64,000 nt of DNA, taken from Eutreptiella sp. 'Long Island Sound 2002' (lineage: Eukaryota > Euglenozoa > Euglenophyceae > Eutreptiales > Eutreptiaceae). This document shows, piece by piece, positions 33,845 through 45,100 of the stretch (the first letter of the stretch is position 1; each line of letters starts with the position of its first letter). The notes under the pieces are model-generated. The model was not told where the DNA came from, made no database searches, and saw nothing but the letters and a program-made list of their open reading frames with translations. The position numbers and the translations under genes were made by a program. The stretch spans positions 129,339,708-129,403,707 of the forward strand of contig OZ038381.1 of NCBI GenBank assembly GCA_964036045.1, read 5' to 3'.

Positions 33845-35015
33845 CTACAACGTTGTCGGGCAATCCTTGGCGTGGTGCCCCTTACCACCACATCGACGAC
33901 AAATGTCATCTGGTTTTGCTGATGAGCAAGACCGTCAGCGATCCTTGCAATTTGAACCTTGACAACGCTGCTCCTGAGAGTTTGAGCGTCTGTCCCAGGA
34001 CCCTCGTCCTCGGTCTTTGGACCCTTGCCCGCGATCTTGGGAACGATGGCGGTTCCACGTATTATGATCGCAGTCCTTAGACCCCTTTCGGTCTCGAGAT
34101 CCCCGTGACCACTCTTGTGAGCCGCCCTTGTTGGGACACTCAGATGCCCAGTGACCCGTTTGGCAACAACGATTACATATATCGTCTGATTTGGCTCTAG
34201 ATTGCGATTTGGACTGGCTCCGTGGATCTGTTCGAGGAATAGTCTTTTTGTCATCCTTTGGATGGGGACAGTGAAGTGCCCAGTGGCCCGGTTGACCACA
34301 ATTGGCGCAATTGTTCCACCGTTGCTTGGAATTCTGGATTTCTTCGTTACGCCGCTGGCTGTAGGAAGATGTGTGGGAGGTATTACTGGTGACACTATCC
34401 CGGCGATTCCGAAAATCACGATGTGTCCCTGATTGAGAATGAGAGCGCTTGGACTTTCCTCCATGTCGGTTGCCATCGCGACTTTTACTGCGAGACCAGT
34501 CACCTGTCCCACCTCCTTTACTTCCAAAAGCCCGCACCTTTCGAGCTTCGGAGCCACTAGGATTATTCATATACTCCTCCTGTTGCTCCTCGTACTCCCG
34601 CGCCTGGATGAGAGGCAGCATCATGAGAAACATTTTCAGGTAGTTGAACTCAACCCCCGCATACTCTGCCTGCAGAGTAAAGCTTGTTGTATGCTGCCAT
34701 AACTTCCTTGTCTGCCGGCACATCCTTGGTGTGTTGTTTAAGAACAGCAAGCAACTGTGCAGTTGCGTGCCGCATTGTTACACCATCAGGGATGTCAGCC
34801 CCTTCTTCCATCCAGTCCGACATCCAGTCCGCCAAAATGCTAGAGGTCAAAACAACCTTAGGTAAGTGTCGTGCGTGCCAAACGGCTTCCGAACGATGGA
34901 TGTTTTACATCACTCTCCCAGTGATGCAGAACCAGAGATCCTTCAAAGACATGTCTTTGCGATCATATGCCTTCTCGATCCTATCCCTTACACCCTCATT
35001 TTCTATGGCCGCGAT
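33845..35015 (-). pseudogene. gag C-terminal part, copy B: capsid end and three CCHC knuckles
   Basis: Continues Gag after an in-frame TGA (35018-35016). A TAA at 34907-34905 follows GRVM. The segment WMSDWMEEGADIPDGVTMRH and the helix MKHTKD-like region precede a Gln/Glu-rich joint. Nucleocapsid: CANCGQPGHWALHC (near 34290), CNRCCQTGHWASEC (near 34160) and CRRCGGKGHHAKDC (near 33880) are all intact CX2CX4HX4C knuckles, unlike copy A. Between the second and third lies an Arg/Ser/Asp-rich stretch with a TGA. A 2-base deletion relative to copy A near 34673 shifts frame. Gag ends at a TAG (33847-33845) in frame with protease. Confidence 0.8.
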
Positions 35016-38000
35016 TCAGATCTTTGCCTGCTGGCCTTGATCAAATCTGTTGGCATAATTATGCCTCCAGCGAAGCGTTCTATGGATCCAACGCTCCAAA
35101 GTGGCCGGCTCACCGTCCCAAACAGGCACTTTGGCCATTTTTCGAAGAGCCTTCTTTGTCCCCGGATCGAGCCACGAATTCTTATGCTCCCCGAACATCC
35201 ATTCATTGGATGCCGCCGTTGCATTCCGCGGGATGTCCGTGAACGACTTAAACTTCAATGGGGCCTTGGCCTCCTTGAAAGCCATTTCCACGGGAATACC
35301 CGTGGGCTGGATTTTAGCCCGTTTCTGTATGGTATCCTTTTTCAGCTGTGCAGCTGTGCAATATGCCTTTCCAGGAATGAAGTAACCGTCTTGAAAATAG
35401 GGGGCAATCTGGAACCAGCGAATGTCGCCGTGTACCCCAAAAACTCCGGGCAGCGGTCCATACGGGGCACTGTTCCACAATCCTGGCGGTTCCGGCAAGC
35501 CTTCAAGGGGATCATAACGACGCTCGGTTCGATTGTAACTACCATACCGGACACTACGTAGGCTATCCCTACTGCTACACCTATGCCGGTCCGTTGGCCG
35601 ATCATACCAAGCCCTACCCCTAGTTTCAGACCTCTCAGACCGCTCTGACCTACGGTCTTCATACCAGGGACCATTTCTTTCACGTGCGGGTTGCTCTCCG
35701 GGACCGGGGCGGTCTAACCGAGGGGGCCGGGAATTATGCCGTGCTCCCAATTCCCCTAGACTTGGAGTCGTCTTGTTTTCCAACCGCGCCAAGCGCTCAT
35801 CCAAGTAATCATATGCATCGGCGTCCGCCTCCATTCGTCCCCAAACGTCATTCAGTTCATCTCGGAATTGCTGCATGTCAGCTTCAAGGCCATCCATACT
35901 CGGACCTCCTTTGGGGGATGACCCTGTGGCTGAGTGTCTAGCCAATTTGCCATCTAGGTCGTCCAACCTATTGCAAGTGTCTATTTTGACGTCCGACACC
36001 AAAGCAACGACTTCGTTGACTTTTTGGCCTATTTCCTGGTTCAAGTCTCGAAATTGAGACTGCAATTGTCCAGTTTCAAACTTCAGTTCAGTCACAAGCG
36101 GCTGGGGTGGTCCAGCACCGCCCGGTGACTCACCAATTGCACAATAAGCAGCATCTTTGATGCCCTCCGCGCGTTTTGCTGCTTGGCCAGCTCTTACATT
36201 CGCTCTTTTGGCAAACTCGCTAGCATTTTCAGCATGTTGCTGAGCGACTGAGGCACTTGCTTCACATTCCTTCAACCACCGTTGAGCCGTTTGTTGAAAA
36301 TCATCCAACCCAGACGGCGTGGGACCTGGCGGGGAGGGCGGGGGCTGTTGCGTCAGTGTCTCAGAAGCTGCTTGCACTTCCCCGGCCAATCTACGTGCAT
36401 TTTGCACGTAAGTATTGCAGTCCTCCGGGGTAGCAACAGCAACTTGCCTAGCCTCGAATGCTGCCGCTTCAGCCCTCCCCACTGCGTCTTCCTGGGCTGG
36501 TCGATGCAAACTTTGCATCTGTTCCACACTGGAACGCATCAACCCGGCTCTATCTGCCTCTGATTTGGCTGTTAATGCAGCTTTCCAAGGTTCTTGAACC
36601 AATTCAGCAAATCCCGCACTATCATGCATGCTTGCCTGTCCAATGGAGGTGTTTGCGACCGGTGCTTTTACTGGCTCAGCCTGCATACCTCTAAGAGACT
36701 CTACCTCTAGGGCGACAGCGGCTTGCCAATCCTCCTTGGCGCTATGAACTGCCTGAAACTGAGCCCTAACCCTCTTGGCCTCGGCCTTTTGCGCTGCTTG
36801 GGCTGTGTCTGATGCCGGTTGCAGCGCGTTGTACCGCTGCTCGTTCTCCTGCTGGACTGCGGCGATCCGCTGCTGGAGGAGCTTGATGGCGTCCCCCGCT
36901 GCGGCAGCTTGCTGCCGTGCGTCTGCCGCTTCCCGCTTGGCTGTCTGGACTGCCGCAGCGTGGGTCTCGACCTGGGCCTGGGCTGCTTGCAGCTCCCTGC
37001 GCAGGGCAGCTGCGTCCGTCTTGGCTTCGTCGGCGGCGCCTTCGGCTGTGGTTGCCCGTTGGCTTGCGGCCTTGGCGTCGCTATTGGCGGTCTTGACGTT
37101 GGCGTCCCTGTCTCGTCGCAGCCGCTGGAGGCTTTGGTTGCTGACCTCCGCGGCTGCCTCGATCTTCTTGACGTCGTCGCGGAGACCGGTGATGTCGCTC
37201 CAAGCGGCCTCCACGTCCCGCCTAGTGGTGTCCATGGACTTGATGTTGACGATGGCGGTTTCCTGTGTGGCGGCAGCGTCCCTCTTAATCTTGTCGATGG
37301 CCGCTGTTGCCTCTTCAGTTTCTTGCAGGGCGAGGGTGGCCGTCCCGTTGACGTTCGGGACGGTCTCCGTGATCTTGATGATGTTTCTGGTGTGCTGGGT
37401 GCCCCCGCTGCGTGCGGAGCGCAACTCGACCTGGAGCCCCTCCAGGATGGCTTTGGTGCCCCGGAGTAACTCCCCAGCGGCAACCGCAGCCTTGACGTCG
37501 GCCGACATGGCTGCAACGTCTTTCTTGGTCGCCTCAATGGTCACCTTGGCCGACCGGACCTCGGCGGCGGCATCGCACGGGGGGTTGTGGCTGCCCCTGG
37601 TGGGGTTGGCGTCCTCCAAGGCCTGTATACGGCCTCGCAAGGCCTCTCTGTCTGCCCGTATGGCTGCCTCGTGATCGGCGGGCCTCTTGTTGATGTGAGA
37701 GACGTCGTCGCGCAACGCGGTTGTCCGCGTGTTGGCCCCCTTTGCCGTAGCGCCGCTCCGGCCCACTGTCTCGGAGGCCAATTGGGCCTTTTAAGAGGTT
37801 TCCCTGGCCACCTCCATTGCCTTGGTGGCCTCGGACCCTAACACCTGATGTTCACCCTTTAAGAGGGGGAGTTCTTCGCCGTGTGCCGCCAATTGCCTAC
37901 GAAGCTGACTAAGTACCGCACCTACTACACCAGTCGCTGCCTCACTACGGGCATCCTCCGATTGGGGTTCGGGTTGGGAGTCCATTGGTACATTTGGTAC

Positions 38001-38390
38001 ATCCTTATCGGACCCCTGTGAAGCCCCACTTTTGGGCTTTCCTCGCATGGCCCGAACCATCCTTTCACAAGGGTATTGATGACCCAAGACGGCATAGCTA
38101 TGTCCGTCTCGGCGGTCCCATCATCCAGTCGCCTACGCTTAACACTAATACCTTCTATACCAATTGCTACATCGTACAACTCATGATGCACCGTGTGGCT
38201 ACTTAACTCACTACCCCGACCTTGGCCATAACTGACTCTTCCTGAGGTAGGAGGGGAGGACGACGACCGGACCTTAAGTTTGTGCTTCGGGGCTGATCGG
38301 GGGGCGTGCTTCCGAACGATTTCCATTGCTTGAGGGGAGAGGTTGGGGTGTTTAACATCGTCCCATGTGGCCCCGATTGAGGAACCGGAA
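35016..38390 (-). pseudogene. gag N-terminal part with very long coiled coil
   Basis: The main open frame is 35016-37781 (921 codons). An in-frame TAA (forward TTA near 37791) separates it from a same-frame segment (37791-38087), and a shifted frame (37925-38400) carries the likely N-terminus next to the PBS. Residues about 20-600 are Ala/Lys/Glu/Asp-rich heptad-like sequence (for example AQAQVETHAAAVQTAKREAA), predicting a coiled coil far longer than usual Gag matrix regions. After a Pro-rich hinge (QQPPPSPPGPTPSG) and more helix comes an Arg/Ser-rich stretch, then the capsid-like WDGEPATLERWI region. The ATG at 37781 is not necessarily the true start. The host function of such an extended Gag is unknown. 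Confidence 0.75.
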
Positions 38391-38399
38391 CTGCTACCA
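38384..38399 (-). promoter_or_regulatory. Primer-binding site
   Basis: Directly after the CA end of the 5' LTR the minus strand reads TGGTAGCAGTTCCGG. TGG start and zero spacing fit a tRNA primer site; it resembles, with mismatches, the initiator-Met type TGGTATCAGAGC. The exact primer tRNA is uncertain. Confidence 0.65.
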
Positions 38400-39776
38400 T
38401 GTAATAAGCTTGGAGAGAAGCTTATTATCTTGTCCATGGCGGCCGGTCTTGTTTGACCCATGGAGCGCAGGATCAAAATTTATTCTCCAAGCAGAGTAAA
38501 AAAATCAGAAAAAGGAAAGTCCTTCGAAAAATGAAATCTGAAACGTTTAAGATAATGTAAAACCTAAGGGAAGCACTTTAGGATGTAGGAGGTGATGATT
38601 GAGATGCCTTGGTGTTTGTTGTAATCGGGCTGACCATAGTTATGCAAAATTCAGTAATCGCTTGAAGCACAAACGGACACTAGACAAAACCCAAACAAAT
38701 GAAGATGCGTGGTTCAAAACCCTGGTACCTCACCAATACGAGTTCTCGAAATTCTGATTCCTTGATTCGAATGAATTGATTCGGTGGATCAATGAATTCA
38801 CGGCATTGCGACGAATTGATATTGAAACATAATTTGGGCAAGGAGAAGGAGGTCCTGAGATATGGAGCAATTACCTTGTGACAAAGGAGACAGCACATCA
38901 TGGGGGAGAGAGGAGGAGAGAGAGAGAGAGGAAAACATGGGTGAAGTGATTGAACCCATGTCATGCAACAACTCCGAAATTTGACACCTAGGCAAAAATA
39001 TTCACCATGGGTCATGGAAGCAAAATATTGCATGTTCATGCAAAAATGTGAATTTTGGCTTGAATTGATATCCAAGCCCATGGAGAGGTGTGACCCAAAG
39101 TTGAGGGGAGTGGGGAACACATGCCATGTATATGCCTTGACACATGTGTACTCAATGAGAATGATCATGCATGAATTTATGAAGAATGAATTATGCATGT
39201 GCATAGAAATGCATACATGTGAAGTCATGCATGTTGGAGAATTGAGGATTCTTGACATGGCAACTCACATGTGATCATACTGAATCGAAATGGAGTGTCT
39301 CGAATTAGATTGAGAAATTACAAATGATGCAAACAACATGCGAGACACAAAAATTCATCAAAACCTGGCAACATGGCAAAGTACAAATCAATGTGATAAA
39401 AAGGGACGTGGTTGTGAGAACCAAGTGGTGTGTCATTGGCCATGTTGGACTCAAGGCGGCTTCTCGAAACCGACTTGAGAATCATCATTGTGGTGCAAGG
39501 CGGTGTCCACAAAACCGGCTGGGACCGATGCAATCAAGGACGGAATTCTCGACATTTCAATGCAAAAAACAATTTGTATTCCGTCTTGTACAGAAATCGA
39601 CAGTATTTGGGAATTTCTGTCCACGTCTCGGCATTCGTCATGGGGCCGCTCCTACGGTCGGGGGCGGCATGCCGATCCTCAAATATTAATTGGGATTTGA
39701 GGACTTGTGATGCATTTTAACTAAATTTCTGGTTCAATAATGGCCAATTGATGCCCCGATGCCCATTTTCATTACA
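38400..39776 (-). repeat. 5' LTR of the Ty3-type element (1377 bp)
   Basis: TGTAAT...ATTACA ends, colinear with the 3' LTR. It should carry the promoter; I could not place a TATA box with confidence. Divergence of about 4% from its partner dates insertion well in the past but not anciently. Confidence 0.93.
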
Positions 39777-39781
39777 ATACG
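39777..39781. repeat. Target-site duplication, right (ATACG)
   Basis: Partner of 10086-10090, matching in ATAC with one edge mismatch. Confidence 0.75.
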
Positions 39782-41056
39782 CCTGCGCTGGTGGCGTGTG
39801 TGATGTTCTCGCGAGTTGCGGATACTCCCGCGCTATCCAACTCATCAGGGGGAGCATGGCCAGCATGTACAGGAATGGGCCCTCTACCCCGCCCAATGGC
39901 ACACCGCTACCTGGGGTTACCCACTCCGTACATCCCTTCCCCTGGCGACTGTGTACCTTCTTGAGCGCAGGTACTTCCCTACGAAGTCACCGTACGGGAG
40001 CCCCCGCTGCCGCCATACCTCCTCTATGAGCCTGTGCGGCGTGTTGGGGAACGCCCCCTTGACGTCCACGGAAGCCATGAATGCCTCTAGGTCCTCAAAA
40101 TCGAGGTACATGTCGTACAGGAAGCTTGCCTCCTGTGTTGACCTGCCCGGCAAGGACCCCCACATGTTGTCCGGTACAACCCCTGCCGCTTACAGCCGCC
40201 GCTGTATCCTCCCAAAGATCACCATCCAGACCAGCTTGGCCTCTGTGATGGCACAGCATGTGGGCCTCCAGTTCCCCAGTTTGAGGTGATCCCCTTTCTT
40301 ATACAGGGGCCGCACCTTGCCCCCCCATTCTGCTGGAGGCTTGCCTGTGCGCAGCACCTCCGTGACCCTCCTCGCTAGACCATCCAGCTCCGGTGCCTCC
40401 AGGTGCTGGTATGCCTCCGCCACTAGCTGGTCCACTCCCGGGCTCTTTTTCCTCTTAAGAGCCCGTACTGCCTCCTTTATTTCCCCCAGCGTGACCCTGC
40501 TGCGGTGTATGGCCTCGCCCTGCTCCGCCGTGAAAACTCTCGGCAACGCCCCTACCATCCTCCGCGTGATTCCGCTGAGCTCCTGCTGCCCCTGGTTGTG
40601 CTGCCTCCTGAAGCGCTGTGCCACCTCTTCCAGCACTTCCTGTTTGTTGCCCGTGAGCCTGCCATCCTGCAGTCTCACCGCCCGTATCTCCTGGGGCCTT
40701 CCAGGCTCCGCGAGCTCCCAGATGTACCGCGGCGACTTCCACGGCACTGCTCTTTCCTTGTACCGTTCATGCTCCGCCACCACCTTCTGGTATACCCTCT
40801 CGTGTTCATCCTCCACTGCCCTCCTCGCCGCCTGCACCCTCTTCTTTGCTTGTGCCACCTCTGCTTTCCACTCCGCTCCCCCTGCCTGTGCCCTCGTTTT
40901 GACCTCCTCTTGCTGCCGCTTCCTCAGGGTGGCTACCAGCCGTTGCAGCTTGGGCTGTGCCTGCGACTCCCCGTCCTGTCTGTTAAACCCGCATACTCTT
41001 GCTGCGCTCCTCATGGCCTGATGCACATGGCTCCCCCGCCTTATTTCGGCCTGCAC
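39777..41056 (-). pseudogene. LINE-1 reverse transcriptase, N-terminal part
   Basis: Non-LTR RT: RALKRKKSPGVDQLVAEAYQ, KVRPLYKKGDHLKLGNWRPT, then after an in-frame TAA (40192-40190) MASVDVKGAFPNTPH (motif A, Asp present) and, after a frameshift near 39912, GVPLGGVEGPFLYMLAMLPL. It ends ...TPPAQAY at the LTR element; the next residues, VDDP, are at 10088. N-terminal residues 60-150 are a basic, helical region. The frame order matches LINE-2 at 60522-61300, showing the same family. The missing C-terminal half is at 8917-10090. Confidence 0.9.
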
Positions 41057-41098
41057 CTGCTGCCCCCACCGCTGCCACCTCTCGTCCCCCTCCTCCGG

Positions 41099-41906
41099 TC
41101 ATCGTACCCGTGGCGGCAGGCTGACTCCCTCTTCGTCCGACCCCTGCTCATCCTCCTCGTTGTCCCCTGGCTCCCCCACCTTCACGTCCACTGTCAGCAT
41201 CATGGGGCAATGCCCCTGCCTGTCCTGCATTTCATCCGGCCCCACCATATACCCCGCCATCACCACCTTGACCCACCTGGGTTCCGCGTACACCGCGTCT
41301 ATCCGCGACCGCGTGCTGCCTTCCCGTGCTGGGTAGTGCGAGGGGCCTGGCGCCCCACTGTATGACACATCCTGTAGCCGCATTTCCTCCACGAACATCC
41401 GCTCTTCGCGGTCCACATCCGTCTCCGCGCCTCTCCACCGGGGATGGTAGTTGAAGTCCCCGACCACAATGACTGGCCCCCTCTCCAGCGCCCTGATGTA
41501 CTCTATCCTCAGCTGCGCCACATACTCCTTGACCCTCCTCCCATGTGGGACATGGCAGTTGATGATAACCACCTGTCCATGCTCCGTCGCCACATCATAC
41601 ACCGCCCTTCGTCCCCTCGCTCCCACTTTCCTGTCCTGCACTACGCTGAGTCCCCTGCGCACCAACAGCGGCACCCCTTGTGCCCAGTCCCGCTGGTACC
41701 CTTCCCCCTTCCTTGTCGTACATCTGCGCGCACACGAACTTGTCCTTTCCCTTCAACCGTATCTCCTGGTACGCCACCACGTTCGGGTCTGCCTCATGCA
41801 GCCTCATCTGCTGCCACGCTGCTTTGTCCGCCCGATACAGTGCCGCGGGGTCATTATGGGTGTGCAATGTTATGCGTTGCCACCTGCCCTCCCCATCTTC
41901 CCGCAA
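41099..41906 (-). pseudogene. LINE-1 APE-type endonuclease (frameshifted)
   Basis: Nicks target DNA to prime reverse transcription. Two overlapping frames make up the domain: 41906-41595 with VVAYQEIRLKGKDKF (the catalytic Glu) and 41674-41099 with VVIINCHVP, VIVVGDFNYHP, STRSRIDAVYAEP and GHCPMMLTV, the standard Asp/Asn, Asp and His positions of the exonuclease-endonuclease-phosphatase fold. The frame changes near 41640. A charged Glu/Asp tail (GDNEEDEQGSDEEG) links it to the RT. Confidence 0.85.
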
Positions 41907-43250
41907 TTGCCCGCGTTCAGTCAGGCATCTTCCTTCCCCATTGCTCCTTCCGCCCTGCCTTCACCCGGTGCTTGTTTTTGTCTTCCCGGCCGCCCCTCGC
42001 TTCATTAATTGTCACTTCCGCTTCTTGTTCTTCCCCCCCGTCGACACCTCCTCACCTTCCAAATCGTGCGCCTCCTGCTCCGGAACCAGCTGCCCGTTTT
42101 TTTCCATCTCTCTACCTTGCGGGCATACCTGCAATCCCTCAGCTGGGTACGGCAGTCTCTCCTCATCCTCCTCCCCCTGATCCTCCCACTGCACAATGGC
42201 TGCCCTCGTCACATGTCCCGTGCGATCTTGCTGTTCGATCATTTCTTATACCGTCCCCACATACCTCCTCCACTACCCACGCACTTTGTGCGCACCATAC
42301 ACTGTAACCCCTTCTCGCACCGCTCCTTGCTCCTCCCGGCCCATTTGTTCCTCTCCAAACCTTACTCCCCTCGCCCGCTTCCTCTTTGACCTCCCATCCT
42401 CGTCCTCCTCCTGTTGCTGCCTCTCTTGTGTCTCCTGCTTGTCCTATTCTCTCCTCCGCTTTCTGCTGTCTCTTTCCCTGCCCTCTCCTGTCCCCACCCC
42501 CACTGTCTCGCTCGTCCACTCTGTCCCCAGCAGCATTCTCCTGCCCCCCTTCCTCCGCCGCTCCCTCTTCTACCCCTTCTCCTTCCTCCTGCCGTTCCAC
42601 TCGCCTGTTTGCCTCCCGCCCCGGCTCCCGGCCTTCCTCTTCCCGCGCCTCGCTTTTCTCTCCGCCTTCCTGCTCCCCCAGTTCCCCGAAACCCCACTAT
42701 GAACCTCATTTGTCCCCCTCTACCCCTCCGCAATCCCCTTCACCTACTTGGCCTTTCCCCCTCCGGGTCTTCCTCCACCTCTAGGAACTGCTTCCTTTCC
42801 CATCCACCAGCCTTCTCGCTGTCGCCAATGCCTCCTTCCTGTGCTCTTCCTCCGTGCCTGTTGGCACTGTCCACCTCGGCTGTTCCCTTCCCTTGCTGCT
42901 GGCCACCCACTCCATCGCCAACCGGATCTGTTCCTTGATGTCCTCCACTTCCTCGGCCTCCGAACACCTATCCCTCTGCGACTTCAACGCCCGTAGGACA
43001 GCCCTCTCATGTATCTCCTCCGCTCTCGCAACACGCACCTCTTCCACCTCCCCGCCCCACCGCATGAGTGGGTGTTCCACTCGTTTCAACGGTGCCGCCT
43101 TATACACCACCGCCTGGCGCCTGTCCCCCCTGGGTTCCAGGACCCACCAACAACGCGCTCCAACAACAAAGAAGATGAAAGGAGGCGAACACCAAGAACA
43201 AGCGAGCCGCGACGACAAAGAAATTGAACATTGCGTGCTCCAAACCACCT
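41907..43250 (-). pseudogene. LINE-1 5' coding region, ORF1-like (degenerate)
   Basis: On the minus strand, 43248-42781 is open and carries a charged segment that looks coding (EVEEVRVARAEEIHERAVL and EEVEDIKEQIRLAMEWVAS). Downstream, 42600-42163 is Glu/Gly/Arg-rich. No zinc knuckle or RRM is recognisable. By position it would be the LINE nucleic-acid-binding ORF1 or the N-terminus of ORF2. Frames are broken repeatedly. Confidence 0.45.
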
Positions 43251-44600
43251 AGCAACGTGCGTGCCATAGGAGCTAGGCGGCTTGTGCGCGTCAAAAAAAA
43301 AAAAAAAAGGAAACACAACAAAAGGAGAAACACCAAACCACAAACAAAGAAAACACGACCACGGACCACGGGAAAACAAAGGTATGACAAACAAGTATAT
43401 TACGGCCCCATGCTTCCTACATATCATATCCACCGCTACACATGCGTAGATGAGAAAACCAAGTATGTTGCGAAGGAGGGCGCCCAAGGGACAACGCCGC
43501 ACGCAAAAGAGAACGACGAACCACCACGCACGTCATAAGGCATGCCCACAAAAACAAACCACAACCATATATCCCCCATATTCCTCCATAGGCTCCAAGC
43601 ACCGATAGATACACGACGAAAAAAAAAACAACAAAAGCGCAAAAGGTATGGGGCGGCCACAGACCATGGGGAAACAATGAAAAGGCGAACAAGTATGTTA
43701 AAAATACGAAGGAGGGCGCCAAGGGAGCGCACCACGCACGCATACCCAGACGTACACAAGGCTGCAAAGTGAAAGAAAACGGAGACAAGGTCAAAGAGAA
43801 ACATGGTATGAAACCCCACCCCCGCCCCACCCACACAACGTGCACACCCTCTAGCTATAGGTGATGCCCACAAACCACGGGGAAACAATGGTATGGCGAG
43901 CAAGCATGTTGAGAATGGGAAGGAGGGCGCCAAAGAGACGGACCACGCACACATGCACACACATAAACAAGACCGCAAGGTACAAGAAGATGGGAACAAG
44001 AGCAACGAGAAACATGGTATGAAACCCCACCCCGCCCCGCCCGCAAACGCGCACACGCTGTCACTATAGGGGATGGCCACGAACCACGGGGAAACAATGG
44101 TATGGCGAACAAGTATGTTAAGAATGCGAGGGAGGGCGCCAAAGGGACAGACCGCACACGAACACACAAACGTACACAAGGCCGCAAGATACAAGACGAC
44201 GGAGACAAGACAAAGGAGAAATATGGTATGAAACCCCACCCCCGCCCCACCCACAAACAAGCACACGCTTTCTCTATAGGGGATGACAACAAGAAGCTAC
44301 ACAAGGTATGACAAGTATGTTACGGAAAAACAAAAAAAACACAAAGGCGCCTTCCACGCCCTCTCTATAGGGGAAACGCAAGGCAAAGAGGTATGTTATC
44401 GAAGACGCTACGAAAAAAAGGGGGAGACACAACGCACAACACGCAAAAACAACCCACCAACCCCCCAAAGACCTGCACACGCTCTCTCTCTACAGGGGAA
44501 GACAACACGGTGGGACAAATAGAGAGGTACGTAATATGCGTCACGCATACCACGCATTTCTGCTACACGTCTACAGGACCTCTTCTTCTGCTCTTTTAAC
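43251..44600 (-). repeat. ~210-bp tandem repeat at the LINE-1 5' end
   Basis: Landmark GGAAACAATG at 43670, 43881 and 44090 (211, 209). The box CTATAGGGGA or a variant recurs at about 43853, 44064, 44274, 44364 and 44495, the last units being shortened. Located just upstream of the LINE-1 coding region on its own strand, as promoter monomers are in some mammalian L1 elements. Minus-strand frames here are hydrophobic and repetitive; I do not call genes. An A15-like run lies at 43292-43307. Confidence 0.7.
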
Positions 44601-45100
44601 ACGACCATGCCGACCGACGACGAGAACCAACCAAGGTATGACACACCCCACCAACCACACACCGCAAGCACACACACGCACACGCACGGCAGCCACACCG
44701 CGCACGACCCCCCTACGCCACCCACACCAACACGAAGGGCAACACATCGCACACACACACACCAAGACCAAGGAGAAGGGCACCCTGGGCCCCCACCACC
44801 ACAACCAGTGGACCCCAGCCAGGAGTGGCGGGGAACCACGCCCACGGCCCACGGCCAGGAGTGGCAAGGGGCGGGGACACATAACCGCAGACCACCGACA
44901 CACCACACACACGCAACCACGCACACCAGCACACGCGGAAGACACGCCCACCGCACCACCACACCAGACCACCAACAACGCAGACACCACAAGCACGCAA
45001 CACACAACACAGCACGGCCACCGCGCACAGCCACACACACCACAAACACACACAACAAAGACAACCCCAACCGCGAAACACACCACCACAACCGGCAGGC
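44601..45100. other. C/A-rich low-complexity leader of the 327-bp array
   Basis: Few T on the plus strand; ACAC and CCA words; the first GCCAGGAGTGGC hairpins appear at about 44819 and 44852. No gene. Confidence 0.6.

Larger units (their letters stand above)
33295..35694 (-). repeat. 2.4-kb direct repeat, right copy (gag-PR segment)
   Basis: Partner of 21116-23517. Its right edge is continuous with the rest of gag and the 5' LTR, whereas its left edge abuts the truncated LINE tail. Confidence 0.9.

Noticed and set aside
36775-37674. Plus-strand 299-codon Ala/Ser-rich frame
   Set aside because: Mirror of the minus-strand Gag coiled-coil coding region, which has the better supported frame and element context.
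11462-38399. Two separate LTR elements side by side instead of one with an internal duplication
   Set aside because: Only one pair of LTRs exists, with matching target duplications in LINE-1; the two gag copies overlap only in the 2.4-kb repeat and together make one gene order.
43436-44266. 276-codon hydrophobic, Cys-rich minus-strand frame resembling a membrane protein
   Set aside because: Translation of the 210-bp tandem repeat; the same text recurs in other frames, as expected from the repeat.
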